Below, piece after piece: positions 48,423 through 60,659 of a stretch of DNA of 64,000 bases. The DNA is from Diphasiastrum complanatum (lineage: Eukaryota; Streptophyta; Lycopodiopsida; Lycopodiales; Lycopodiaceae). The translations under genes were made by a program, and so were the position numbers. The notes beneath the pieces are model-generated. The model had not been told where the DNA came from, ran no database searches, and saw only the letters and a program-made list of their open reading frames with translations. Numbering within the stretch: position 1 is the stretch's first letter; each line of letters starts with the position of its first letter. The stretch lies in the NCBI GenBank assembly GCA_029204225.1, contig CM055102.1, positions 36,882,585-36,946,584 of the forward strand. Direction: 5' to 3'.

Positions 48423-48959
48423 TCGGCCTACAACAACATTGCCTTATGGGGCTCTATGGTTTCGATGAGATCTGTCATACTAATTCTGGATGGTCTGAGG
48501 CTCCGGTGCAGGCAGACACAACTTGGATCTGCTGTGTGAGGTCATCAATTCGAAGAAGGGCCTGAAGGTATTCATCATGTGCATTGGGCCCACTACAAGA
48601 TGGGGTGGCATCACTGGAGAGCTCCTTCAGCTCAGCCAACTCTTCCTTGACAAGAGCCTTTGCATCCTCGAGCGGTTGTAAGAACTTGACTCAAAAATTT
48701 TCGAGCATCTGGCCTTGGAGCTGGTTTAGCTTCGTGAGATCGACTGTGATTGACCCTATATTAGTGCTCAGAGACAGAGCAGCTTCTGCCTTTAGTCTTG
48801 TCATTCACTCCTCCTGTAAATGTTTCTGGAGCGCGGTTCTCGTAGGACTCCTTCAGAGAGTCTAGTGATTTTTTCTCGGAGGTGATAAGCTCCATGGTGA
48901 GTTGTCGGTGGTACTTATCCAATTCATATACGTCACCACTAATTCTTGGCTTTCTCTAT

Positions 48960-49913
48960 CATGGATCGAAACCACTAGGGCTGGTCGTCTGGTTCTTCTT
49001 CATCTGCCATAGGTGCCCCAGTGTCGTCTTCAACAGCTATTCGTCCTTTGTCGGATGTATCAGACTGGGTTGCGTCATCCTCAAAAGTGGATGCACTTTG
49101 CTGCTTCTGAGATGTGGAAGCAGATGCTGGCTTTGAAGAATCAGCAGCAGCGGTAGCTCCATCGGTTTCCATTGTCACAGCTTCACTCTCGATAGCAGTG
49201 GTGGCTGCTACTTTGATTGCTGGTGCAACATCGGATGTAACCGGAATAGGTATAGAGATGAGGCTGGAAAGATCAATTGGCTTGGGAGCCAACATCCTTC
49301 CCGTCAGCAGTATTTTCTCTGCCTCAGTCAAAATTTGAAAATGAGCACATAGGCGAGAAACATCTAGAAAACTTTTGATGTTTCATCCATCGCAAAAAAG
49401 CTTTGTATGTGATAACGCCGAAGCATACTAGATAACCCGCAAGTGCATCCAATATGTAACCAATTTTGAGCTGAAATTGTCGCATCCGCATCCATAAAAA
49501 ATATGGCTTGGTTTGCGTATTTACAAAATAGTTTGAATGTTGCATCTCGGATCATAGAGATTTTGTATCTCTTCATGGGTACGAAGCAGTTGCTTAGGAT
49601 GTGGGTAGCTTCATCCACCGAATCTTTATTTGTCGCAACCAGCTTCCCATCCAATGGTAGTCCGAGGGCTATGCAAAACAAATCTTCAGAGATGGTGAAG
49701 AATTTGCCTCGTACGTGAACTTTGAATTCCTCCTCCGAAATTGAATGTATAGAGTTCACAGACTCAGTACTAACTTTGGAGAGGATGATGGAGGGGTCCA
49801 CTTTCAAATCACCCAACCTGCATTGATCCAAAAAGGACTGGATGGATGCCACACAGATTCCTGCGTGTGCTTTTCAAATGATATTAGAGCTAGAGCTTGA
49901 TTTGGAAGCCATT
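48960..49913 (-). pseudogene. Ty3/gypsy gag ORF (plant 'putative transposon protein' type)
   Basis: ATG at 49913 opens MASKSSSSSNII and is followed by an in-frame TGA at 49874-49876. The same frame then runs as VASIQSFLDQCRLGDLKVDP, FKVHVRGKFFTISEDLFCIA, LGLPLDGK and SNCFVPMKRYKISM to 49364. A further frame (49331-48975) carries a low-complexity Ala/Thr/Asp tail. The 'hVRGk.f.is..l….lGLP' core is the gag domain seen upstream of pol in plant gypsy elements. It lies upstream, in the same sense, of the RT at 46.5-48.4 kb and may belong to the same element. Confidence 0.6.
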
Positions 49914-50430
49914 GTTCTAATGTTTAACGATAGCTCCGTAGATCGCAATAGTTCGCAAAAGAGTGCTTTGATCGCAAAGAGAATGAGCGCAGAAAAGCAT
50001 AAACTCGCAAGTAGAAAGTTTAAAGAAGAAAAATGGAAAATAACTCTGATAAGCAGTAGCGGTGTGGAAGGGATGATGACATGGCATGGTGACTTGACAT
50101 CTGTCACTTCCATTTATGGAGGACGTGCATGGCTCAGTGTTTAAAACTATAATTTGTCAGATTGATCTTTAATGACGGAAGACCATTTGTGAAAAGAAAA
50201 AATAAATTAAGAAGAAACAATATTTGTGAACATACACACGTGTGAATAATTATGATCACGTGGCCATCATCTTTAATGGAGGGATACAAAAAGTATGTCG
50301 AGAGATTCTCGAAAGATTTTCGAAAATATGCTAGAAAGATTCTAGAAAGTTTCGCGAAACCTTCTCGAAGGATCTTAAAAAAAATTGCTTTCGTTAGTTT
50401 TTGTGAAGTCTCTCGAGCTTCAGCTAGTTC
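49914..50430 (-). repeat. Probable LTR/leader between two gypsy elements, with 11-bp TTCNNGAA array
   Basis: This interval separates the integrase end of one gypsy element (50430 upward) from the gag start of the next (49913), the place where an LTR and leader are expected. No clean TG…CA ends or primer-binding site were found. At 50306-50369 are five TTCNNGAA-type palindromes and one half site, spaced at 11, 11-12, 11, 11, 11 bp. Confidence 0.4.
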
Positions 50431-53165
50431 TTCAATATTAGTCAACCTTTCGTTTATACATTTTGCATCTGTTCGTCGAGCTTGAATATGAAAGGTTTTT
50501 ACCTCAAATTCAATTGGCAAAATAGGATGCATACCATACGTAAGAATATATGGTGTCTGTTTTGTCGTGATTTTCTCTGTGTTGCGATAAGCCCAGAGAA
50601 CTGATGGTAGTTTCTAATCCCAATCCGTTGCATGTGCAATAGTAATTTTAGTCAGGATCTTACATAAAATTCCATTAGCTCTTTCTGTCTAACAGTTTGC
50701 TTTTGGATTATACGGTGTAGTTTTTCTGTGTTTGATCAGGAAATAAGTTGTCAGCAACCGTATAGTGTCATTTAAAAAATGTGTACCTCGGTCACTTACT
50801 AGTTCGAGTGGACAACCATATCTTGTGATTATACTTTTGAATAAGAAAGTCGCGACAATTTTTGCATCGTTTCGTTTCGTCGCCTCTGTTTCAACGTTCT
50901 TGGTAGCATAATCCGTTGCAACTAGAATATAACAACATTTCGTATGTCGGGTAACAAGTTTGATTGGACCGACAAAGTCAATCCCCCACTTCTCCAATGG
51001 TGCAAGAGGCATGGTTCGTGTCAACGGCCAATTCATTGCTTTTGTAGGCTTACCAGATCTCTGGCATGGATCATATAAACGAATAAAATTTGATACATCC
51101 TTGAACATTGTTGGCCACCAATACTTGGCAGTCAATATCTTATTAATTGTATTCTTCAATGCAAAATGTTCGCCATCATCTTCTGAGTGTAAGGCTTTAA
51201 CGACCTTTTTAATGTCTTCAGTTTCGAGACATCTCGTAGTTGATGGTCAGCACCAAGCTTGTACAGAACATTGTTAATAATTATATAAGGTGCTACCTTA
51301 TATTGAAAAACTGTCTTTTGCTCCAAATCATAACCATCCGGATATATCTGATCCTTAAGATAAGTAATAATATCAGAATATAGCAAATTTGTAGATGAAA
51401 TCTCAAATAAATGTTTGTCTAGAAAATCATCATTGATAGGGTCTTCAATTTTTCCGGTGCTGAGTCGCAATAGATAATCAGCATTCGTATGATATTTTTC
51501 TTGACAAAGCTCTACTTGATAAGTGAATTCTTGCAAAGGTAGAATCCATCGAGCAATTCGTCCTGATAGATCTGGTTTATTTACAAGATACTTAAGAGCA
51601 TAATGATCCACATGAAAAATAAATGCATATCCTAGCAAATAGTGTTGAAATTTTTTAACAGGGAAAATCATGCCAAGTGCTTCCCTTTCTATAGCCGAAT
51701 AATTCTTCTCTGATGCACTGAGCTGTCGACTCGCATAGTAGATGGGATGGTCCTTCTTCTGGTTGTCCTTCTGGCTTAGACAGATGCCAATAGCAAATGC
51801 AGAAACATCCACATAACTGTGAAATAAAATAGCCCAGCTGGATGGTCTCAGAATAGGAGCAATGATCAACCTTTGCTTAAGATCTTTGAATGCTTTTTGC
51901 TGTTCATTTGTCCACAAGTATTTCACTTGTTTCTTCAGTAGATGTGTAAGAGAGGCAGCAATAGAAGCATGATTTTGAATAAATATCCTGTAATAGCCAA
52001 CATGTCCTAAGAAAGCTCTTAGTTCATGTAAATTGGTTGGTATCTGTAGATTTTTTATAAGCTCGACTTTATCTTTGTCGACTTCTATTCTTTTGTTAGA
52101 TATTCTGTGTCCAAGCAATATTCCTTCTTTCATACCAAAAAAACATTTCTCTGGATGAAGAGATAAACAAGTATCTCGACACCATTGCAATGTAAATTTC
52201 AGCTTCTGCAGGTGTGTCTTTATATCTCTGTATACACAAAAATCATCAATAAATATTTTGAGAAAAGTTCTCAGAAAGGCAACGAAAATTAACATCATGA
52301 TTCGTTGAAAAGTTGCTGGAGCATTACAAAGACCAAAGGGCATTTTGTTGTAGGCATGAGTGCCCCAATCCGTAGTGAATGTGGTCTTTGAACGATCCTC
52401 CTTTTGCACTCCAACCTGATTATATCCAAAAAAGCTGTCACAGAAACTGTAACGCTCTTGACCAGCAACCTGATCTAGGATGGAATCAGTGAAAGGCAAA
52501 GGATGATGGTCCTTCCTTGTGGTAGCATTGAGTTTGTGGAAATCCTGGCATATTCGTATTTTGCCAGTCTTCTTCTTTGGTACGACAACAATGGGTGAAA
52601 CCCATTCACTACTTAAGACGGGATAGATTGTACCTGCCTTAAGGTGCTTGTTAAGTTCGTCCTTGACCATGAGAGAGTACTTAGGATTGAGACAATACTG
52701 TCTCTGTCGAATAGGTACAACATCTTCCTTAAGATCAATTCGGTGCTCTCTGAATTCTGCATGTATACCCTTCAAATCGTCAAGCAACTAGGCAAAAACG
52801 TCTTGATACTCCTTCAATAGTTCAGTGAATTTCACTAACTCCGATTCTCCAAGTGACTTTGAAACATGCACAAATCTGCCAGGTGCAAGTTCAATTAGTT
52901 CAGTAGAATCTAGTAAAATGATACCTGTCATACTGGCCTTGGTATGGCCATGAATTTCGTGCATGGTTGACTCCACAGATGTTTTCTTGTCGTCAACCTG
53001 GTTCTTGTTACCAGATTCGTGTTTAGATTCGTCATTTAAATCATCAGACTCTTTCGAGTTTGTGTTTGCAATGTTAATTTCTTCATATGAAACATCCGCT
53101 TCAGCATTGCAGGCATCGAAGAATTCTTCGTCATCAACATTCTCATAACATTCAAAGTACTGCAC
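50430..53165 (-). pseudogene. Ty3/gypsy pol: RT, RNase H, integrase (near complete, several stops)
   Basis: The frame from 53165 gives a linker ending LLKEYQDVFA, then TAG at 52785-52787 where relatives have Trp, then DDLKGIHAEFREHRIDL. RT follows: SEWVSPIVVVPKKKTGKIRI, MPFGLCNAPATFQRIM and the catalytic FIDDFCVY. RNase H is SYVDVSAFAIG, ASRQLSASEKNYSAIEREAL. Integrase follows on 51159-50689: WWPTMFKDV, YDPCQRSGKP (first zinc Cys replaced), WGIDFVGPIK, LVSDRGTHF. TAG at 50689-50691 precedes TERANGILCKILTKI (catalytic Glu). The end of pol, HPILPIEFEV, is at ~50532-50500. The lesions are mostly single stop codons, so this copy is relatively young. Confidence 0.9.
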
Positions 53166-53554
53166 TTCAATATCAGATTCATTGAGAAAAAAAATTCAAG
53201 GCATACGAAGATTCTTCTGATGTAAAGCTGGTGTCGGACAAAGGAGTTTCACCTTCATATTTGTCACGACTCCAGGTTATGATTTGTTCTGTTGGCTTAT
53301 CTCGGTTACACCACTGTTGGATAGCAACCAAAAGCTAAAATTGAATTCGGCTGGGTTAGTGTCTTTCCTCTCTAAGATAACTTTTTGAAAAGCTAGACCA
53401 AAGCATACAACTCCAAACTTATCGAAAAAACACCCAAATAATTGGAGGCACAATAGACAAACACATCTACACCTACTAGTATTTTGTAAGATGCAATGCC
53501 TGAAGCCAAAGCTCTTGGTACAAAACCAGCCAAATAATATATAGCATATAATTT

Positions 53555-53745
53555 GATTCTTGAACGACCATCTAAACGAGTTCAAACAATTGCTGGACCA
53601 ACTGGCTGCAATAGGTTTCCCTATCTCTACAGAAGACTCTATCATGTCTCTTCTTGCCAGTCTTGTATCCTCCTACAATAATTTAGTGTTGCTTCTGAGC
53701 AACACCCCTGCGTTGTCTCTCCAAATGTATGTGGTACCCATGTAA
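53555..53745 (+). pseudogene. Copia gag fragment (UBN2-like)
   Basis: The plus strand encodes LNEFKQLLDQLAAIGFPIST, then EDSIMSLLASLVSSYNNLVLLLS. This is the 'h..ef..l…L…g..i.de….Ll.sLP.sy….v..l' segment of copia gag. It is very short, with no flanking gag sequence on either side. Confidence 0.65.
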
Positions 53746-53794
53746 ACTGTTTTTATTATTGCTGTATGTTTAATGGCAATGCTTGAATGATGAG

Positions 53795-54310
53795 TGATAG
53801 TTGACGAACTCGGTTCGTCAACATTACCAATGCTTGACAAATAAAATGCAAACGATGAAATCATAACCACATTCATTTGAAAAACCGAGTCCACCAAGAT
53901 TATTTTGAAAAGGATAACATCATAACTAAGTCTAACTGACGAACCAAATTTATCAAGATTAATTGTATAAAAACTATATTTTATTTTTTGTAATGTATTT
54001 TTTATTTGTATGCGAGTTTACGAACTCATTTAAGCAAAAAAGTGAATGATATCAGTAAATAAAACAAAAAATTTCAGTAACTAAGTTTTAATGATGAACT
54101 TAGTCCACCAAAATTTATTTTTAACTCAAAGATCATTTGGACTTTGATGATGTCAGTTTGTCAAGATTATAGATGTCATTACTTTTGGAAATAATGTTCA
54201 ACAAAGGGATTGCTAGATGACAAACCAAGTTTGCCAATTGTATTCTTTTATTGTCTTGTATAGTAACTAAATGTTAAGTCTTGACAAACCAAGTTCGACA
54301 AGAACTAGTG
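53795..54310 (+). repeat. Degenerate repeat array, GACGAACCAAGTTTGTCAAGA
   Basis: About eight diverged copies of GACGAACCAAGTTTGTCAAGA lie 50-80 bp apart (about 53799, 53883, 53938, 54014, 54090, 54146, 54220, 54282). The first is a perfect palindrome, TTGACGAAC-TCG-GTTCGTCAA. Spacer sequence is AT-rich and not obviously conserved. Confidence 0.5.
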
Positions 54311-54356
54311 TCTAAGCTCTTATTGAAATTTACAGTGTTTACTTTATGTTAAATAG

Positions 54357-56357
54357 ATGGAATCAATGATTCAAAAGCTCTACCACAAAAAGAACCAAAT
54401 TCAAGAAAAGTTTTCTTATGAGCCCCCAAATATTGAAGCTCATTGTGATCATTGCGTAACCTCAGACACAAAAAAGTGCTGCATTGACACAAATGGGCCT
54501 AATGGAGAAAGGGGTGATATTTTTCACATATTAATCTCCAAGCAAAAGGGTGGAGAAATGTAGGAGTGGTTCTTGATATGCAAGAATTCATGTCCAAAGA
54601 AGCGGTGCCCACTTTCATGGTAGTAGTTGAAAGTGCTTCATTAAGCGCATTTATAAAATTTGATCTTCAATTCAATGCTTTCGATCCCTCCAAGATGAAC
54701 CTAGTATGATCGGAGAAGAAGGATCAATGAAGAAATTGGGTTGGGAGTTGTCATCTTATTGCAGACTGCTAATTTGACCTCAACACAAGAAATCATTGAT
54801 GGCTTTCACATTGTAAGGAGCGCTCAACTGATGCAGTAGGAAGAGCTGAAAGATGACCTGCTGCATCAGTATAGGTAATACGTATTATTAAGAATGGCAC
54901 ACTACAATAAAAAACAAGGGCTATATTTCTAAATGAATTGCTATGTTTGTGTTTGAATGTTTTGAAAAATTGTTCTGAAAAATGCTATATTTTATTTTTG
55001 AAGTTTAATTTATCTTTGTATTTGTGCAGATACTATATCATTTCTGGACAACATTCTATTATGGCCAAAATGAGCTCCAAAGAAATGTGATGAAAATGTC
55101 TCCTTACCAAGAGACTTTACAACAAGCTAGAAAACAATGGGAGGAGTATGGATCACCTACAAAGCCTCTCGGAGGTCACTCCATGCAAGATGAAAATTGA
55201 AAGGTAAGAAATATTCAAAACATATAGTCATTGGCATAATTTTTTTTTTTTCAAATATCAATTTAATTTACCAATTTATTGTTTGTTGTTTTTTGTGCAA
55301 AACAGAACTTTGAGAAAATAGTAGCCACAACTTTGGAGAAGGTGAATTTGAAATATGATATTTACATGATAATATGTGAAAAAAATATTTTTCAACACTG
55401 GATAACTATAATGGACATGTACCTTATGGGGTGACCAATGAATAATAAGAGAGAATTCAAGCGTATTTCCAAAGACAATATAGATTGTGAAACTAAAACA
55501 AATCAAAGGACTCAGGTAGAAAACACGTCGCATCCAAGGCCTTACTGACGCAGATGTGATGGCAATTCAAGACATGACTTTGAAGGGTAAGATTTTATTG
55601 AAAAAGGATAAATATTACAAAGGACATAAAGACATGGAAGAGGTGGCCCTTAATTGCAAATATATTTGGACGTTGTAGGATGGAATCACAATTTTATGCA
55701 AACTCTAAGTGGGGATACTACCATAAACTATGAAGGCATAAAAGATAAATATGGGATATCAAAACATAGATTTGATAATATGTTTAGTTAGTCTAAAGAG
55801 TGGCTAAAAACGAGCATCAACAAGTCCAAGAAGAAAGTTGAACTACCTACTCCAGTGCAAAACGAGTTGTGAATGGCATTCGGAAGGATTAGTGGCATTA
55901 AGACAAATGTTTTTACCTTGCCATGGAAAATAGTTAATGTTGGCTTGGAAGCAGAGACAATTATTGAGATTGTGTCTACCATTGGAGTTGATAACGAGAT
56001 AGGATTGGTCATATTGGACACAACTTCAAGGAAGGATGTGTGGAGTATAGAAGGGTATAGAAGAATATTTGAATTTATTGCAAATGTGCATGTAGGAAAT
56101 TCATATGTTTTTGTTGCTCTCGTAGATTATGAAAATTCTTTTGGTCAATTGATGAAAGTTTTAAAAGATATTCAAGAGACAGTGGACTTACATAATGGAT
56201 CGTATACAAAAGTAACTAAGAAGAGCAAAAAGGTGATAAAAGGACATGACCTTGCGGTGGGTGTTGCTCGCATTTCAAAGCTGGATGAAAATGAAGATTT
56301 TGAAGGGCTGATTATAGAATCAAAATCTGATATTTGCTTTTGCAAGAGTTCAAATTT
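54357..56357 (+). pseudogene. Unrecognised gene remnant, left part
   Basis: Three protein-like plus-strand stretches occur. 54357-54563 contains Cys-rich EAHCDHCVTSDTKKCC and FHILISKQKGGEM. 55030-55198 contains ELQRNVMKMSPYQETLQQAR and QWEEYGSPTKPLGG. 55873-56357 contains LPWKIVNVGLEAETIIEIV, GLVILDTTSRKDVW, GYRRIFEFIANVHVG and DLAVGVARISKLDENED. Candidate introns (TTTTGTGCAG before 55029, GTGCAAAACAG before 55305) separate some of them. I cannot assign a family. The last stretch runs straight into a copia LTR start at 56358. Confidence 0.4.
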
Positions 56358-56443
56358 TGTGAAGAATTGCCAAAAATTGGCAAATTTAGCTTGATAAAAA
56401 ACCATGTAGAAATTGTAAATATTGTGTATAATTGGGTTCCACA
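56358..56443 (+). repeat. First ~86 bp of a copia LTR (family A, copy 5)
   Basis: It starts TGTGAAGAATTGCC and includes TTGTAAATATTGTGTATAATTGGGTTCCACA, then jumps directly into gag. The remaining ~600 bp of LTR, the primer-binding site and leader are deleted. Confidence 0.75.
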
Positions 56444-58345
56444 AATACATTCTAGAAGCTAGTGAGAAATTGAATTCTACAAATTATGCTATTTGGAAGG
56501 TTAGGATAGACTCACTCTTGGTGCTCCAAGACCTTTATGAGTTCCTGATTGAGGATGAAGATGAACCTCTAGGTGCACAGGAGTTAGCTAGATACAAGAA
56601 GAGATCTAGGCTTGCACTTCATTGTGTGAAGATGAATGTGAGCAATGATTTGTTGAGAGAAGTATCAACATGTACTAGTGCTAAAGAGGCTTGGGAGTCT
56701 TTGAAATCAATCTATGAATCTAGCAATACTTCTAGAACTCTCATGCTTAGAAATCAAATTTTGCAAAGCATGAGGAGAAGTGAGGAGAGTGCACATGATT
56801 ATGTACTCAGAATCAAGTTTCTAAATAGGGAGTTGGCTTCCATTGGAGAGAAGATTCATGATGGAGAGCTTGTACAAATTGTCCTTAATTGTCTAGGAGA
56901 TGACTTTGCAAATCTGGTCCAAAGTTTTGCCATCCAAGACACTTTGTCAACTATAGAAAAACTTCATAGTGTATTAGTGGCTGAAGAGTGTAGGATGCTC
57001 CATGCAAAATCTAGGATGAGTTCCTTGTCTTTGCAGGATGGTGATGAGAAAGCGAATTTCTCACTCAAGGGAAAAAAGAAGACCAATAGAAAGAAGAAGC
57101 ATCCAAAGGAGGCCAAAGAAGAGGATGATGCATCAAGGTCAAAGGACAAGTCAAAGCAAAAATGCTTCTTTTGTGGAAAGAAGGTGCATTATGCATCTGA
57201 ATGCTACAAGAGGCTAAGAGCACAACTGGAGGAGGACAAACAAGGAAACCTTGCAATGGAGGAGGAGGATGAAGTAGATGTATTCTTGATGGCATCTACA
57301 TCCTCACCAACAAGCAATAGCAATTTAAGAGACAATTGGTGGATTGACAGTGGGGCTAGCTCCCACATGTCTTGTGAAAAGGACTTTTTCTCAACCTTAC
57401 ACTCTTTCAATGATGCTAAAAGGTTTGTCTTTACTACAAATGATGAAGAGTGTAGGATAGATGGTGTTGGCACCATCTCTTGGTGTCTAGAATCCTCAAA
57501 ATGCATGGATCTAGAAAATGTCCTTCATGTACCATCAATCACCAAGAATATGCTTAGTGTTGGTCTACTCTTAGAAAGTGGTTTGGATGACCACTTTAAG
57601 CATGGTGTTTGCTTCATCTTGAAGAATGATGTTTGCATTGCAAAGGGATTTAAACATGGAAGATTGTTTAAGTTGGAAGCTAGTGTTGCTTTTGAAAGAA
57701 TGAGCTTGGCAAAGGAGGAGATCACTCAAGAGGAGATCTTGGCAAAGTGTGATCTTGCTTGCATTGAGGAGGAGCATCAAAAGGAGGAAGATCTTGAGGA
57801 TCAGCCTCAAAGCATGAGAGTTCCAAGGGAGTCCTCAATGACAATGGCCGAGTCATCAAATTGCATGCAAATTGTCCATTCAAGTGTGCATCTTGCAAGG
57901 GTGGTGAGCATTGGAGAGTCTACTATCTTTGAATACTTTTTGGAAAGTAGTAGTAGACATGAGGTGACTTGTTTCTTACCTTTAAGATTCATGGTGTTTA
58001 TTACTTTGTATGACAAGACAATGAAATGGGATGCTTTGAAATCTACATTTGTTATATTTGTAATAGTTTGAATAGTGTCATAAAAGATGAAACATCATTT
58101 GTATTGGAAATCTTTGGGTCCACATGCTTTGAGCATGATCATTCCAATGTAAGGACCAAAGATTATCCTATTTCAATGATAGGAATAATGGTAGTGTTTA
58201 GCTCTTCAAGTAGAGATTGTAGAATCTACTTGTTTTCCATCAAAGAAGTTGTCAATGGTAGAAATGTGATCTTTCAAAAGTGGAAGATTTGTAAACTTGA
58301 AGAAGCACCTTTGGATCAACACCTTATTCAATTCATTGATGGCTA
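56444..58345 (+). pseudogene. Copia gag-protease-integrase C-terminus (family A), best gag copy
   Basis: A 549-codon frame (to 58071) opens with LEASEKLNSTNYAIWKVRID and the UBN2 gag (AWESLKSIYESSNTSRTLML, LNCLGDDFANLVQSF). The zinc knuckle KCFFCGKKVHYASECYKR follows at 57158-57211. Next is the protease WWIDSGASSHMSC at about 57340 and its C-terminal half (LENVLHVPSITKNMLSVGLL), then an acidic linker EEDLEDQPQ. The pre-integrase and integrase core are deleted. The integrase tail reappears in another frame at 58195-58290 (SSSRDCRIYLFSIKEVVNG, RNVIFQKWKI). RT and RNase H are absent. Confidence 0.85.
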
Positions 58346-58714
58346 GTTCCTCAATTGCACCTGCGAGTCTTTTGGGAAACATAAATTTGGATGATATTCA
58401 GCAAACACAAGAAGATGACAAAGAAAATACTTTGATAGAAAGTATTCTCGACCATGAACTCTTGCTTCAGATTTCCAAGAAGAACAAATGCCACCAAATG
58501 ACGAGAGTGCGCATCTTGATGGTATGAGAGGAAAAGAGCATGTTGTGGATTCTATCGACACAACAGTTAAACACTTTAGTATTTAGAAAAAAGCTTTGTA
58601 CAAACTTTTAAATTAAGAGTAAAGTGATATATTTTACAAGAAACATTTTTTACAAGCATAATTTGGGATTTTTTTTTTGAATTTAGATTTCAAGAAGTTG
58701 TACAAACTGAAATT

Positions 58715-58800
58715 TGAATGGATAATCCACACGTGGATTATCCACGTGAAAACTACCTTTTGGCGCTGCCAAGCTTCCCTCCCAAACAGTTGCCAGCATC
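58715..58800. repeat. Second copy of the GTGGATTATCCAC palindrome element (partial)
   Basis: GGATAATCCACACGTGGATTATCC (58720-58743) is a perfect palindrome around CACGTG-flanking CACACGTG. It is followed by GGCGCTGCCAAGCTTCCCTCCCAAACAGTTGCC, which aligns with the reverse complement of 35148-35180. Confidence 0.7.
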
Positions 58801-59560
58801 CACGAAGGATCTGGATCCAGGTGAAATGAAAGGAATAATGTCCTTTATTGATTATTTGTGGTTCATGAGCCATAAGTTTTTAGAATACAAGGATCACAAT
58901 GATGCATGTGTGGTGGAAACCACAAAACTCGTCGAATATCTTTCCAAAGAAAAAATGTTATCAGGATCAATGTATAGCCAAGAGGCTTTTTGGCCACAAT
59001 CCTTGCCAACCACTTTCGATTCATCTGTATCAACTTCGATCAATGAGGTCAAAATGGATGTAGAGTTATTACCTTGGAGGTTTTGTGGGCAAAACGCTGA
59101 TGCACCTCTAGATGAATTCATCCCACGTAGAGAAGTTGTGTTGGACAAGTTCGTTGCAATGCGGCCTCCAGATGAAGATGTTGTGGAGGGTTCCATACCT
59201 ATTTGGGTGACAAAAGTTGTCGAAGTGAAGAAAAATTCAGAAGGCTTGGCCACAGATTTTAAAGCATTATGGTGTGAACCAAAATGTAATCAACGGCGTA
59301 GAAACTAGAGACAAGTTGACAACTCAGAGCTGTACAAAAATTGCTTAGAGAAAGAATGGATTCCGAACAATGACGGACCACAACATGTGGATGTAGATAC
59401 AGTTGTTCATGCATGAAAATCAAAGGTGAAAAAAACAATTAAAGCACATGGTTATACTGTGAAAAAAACAATATCTATTCTGGAAATATCAGTGGCACAC
59501 ATCAAAGAATACCTGTCCAAATTATCCGATGAATGTGCAGCTGATATTGATGAGTAGAGT
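58801..59560 (+). pseudogene. Unrecognised gene remnant, right part (C-terminus)
   Basis: The frame reads DLDPGEMKGIMSFIDYLWFM, then VELLPWRFCGQNADAPLDEF, SIPIWVTKVVEVKKN and FKALWCEPKCNQRRRN, ending at 59308. After a stop the same message continues in sequence: ELYKNCLEKEWIPNNDGPQH, DVDTVVHA, a TGA where Trp would fit, then KSKVKKTIKAHGYTVKKTIS to about 59557. 'PIWV.kV….G….WY.P…..lY..c…..W' is the kind of terminal segment seen in some long transposon-borne proteins, but I cannot name it. It may be the 3' part of the gene at 54357-56357, separated by the copia insertion. Confidence 0.4.
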
Positions 59561-60655
59561 TCATGATCATTGTAGTTGTAGAGTCCTGGTTACAATCTTT
59601 GTCACCATAATTATTGGACTTGTAATGTATTTAATTTAGTGAGTGTTGGTAGATTCCAAATCAGCAACAAGGCCAAATTTGGCTCCAAAAGATGTGTAAT
59701 TCCTTCCGTAAATTCAATTGTAAATCCAGCTTGGCAATTTTGTAGAAAGCCGACTTTTTGTATGCTAGGGTGTGGGCATGTCACCCTATTATAAGTGAAT
59801 CATATTCCATGGCATGTGTATTGTAAGACCATGAGGAATCATGATGTAGAAAGTTTAATAGCTTTTTGAAATTCTAAAGGTTGAAAATAGTTTCTAATTC
59901 TCAACCTTTAGAATATTGAAATAGTAAATCACTAGTCTAAAAGGTTAAACTTCTACAAATTTGTCTAGAATTGCACCAAAGTTGTGCATCTTTTGTAACA
60001 GTCTCTTGACTAATGTAGGGCTTGGCCCAAGACCATTAATTATAAATATGAACCACTTTTAGTGGCAGGTGACACATTGTGATTAGATTTCTATGAGAGT
60101 TCTTATAATACAGCAGCTTGTTCAAAGTAGTACATGATTCAGTGATGTTTATGTTTCTTTTAAATATCAAATTATGTTTATGTTTCTCTTAAATTCTATA
60201 TCAATGTTTATGCTTAAAAGTTGTCTATAATATTCGGATTGACACTGATTTTGGACATGATTATATTTTATTTCCCAAAAACATCCACCATAACCCCCTT
60301 GATCTAAGAATTGGAATGATTTACAATTATATTAGGTGCTCATAGCTATTGGACAAAAGCATCAATAAATTTTAGAAACTAAATTGTGACTTGTTGATCA
60401 AATTTGTCTTGTTTGGCTTATAATTGTATTGAAATGAGATTCGAACTTGGGAAAATCCCACTTCAAGAATTAATAACTTTTTATTGTTTTTCTTATCTAG
60501 CTCTTTTGGTACCATATGTAGAAAATAGTCCTAAATAAATCAAAAAGTCCAAAATTAATTGAGACAGTGTTCTCATATCAATGAAGTGTATTACTCGAAA
60601 GGAGAATGCCTAGCATCTAACAGTTCCAACAATCTATTTACTGACATTAATTAGT
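59561..60655. other. AT-rich spacer, no gene seen
   Basis: No open frame, RNA gene or recognised repeat. Confidence 0.4.
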
Positions 60656-60659
60656 AACT

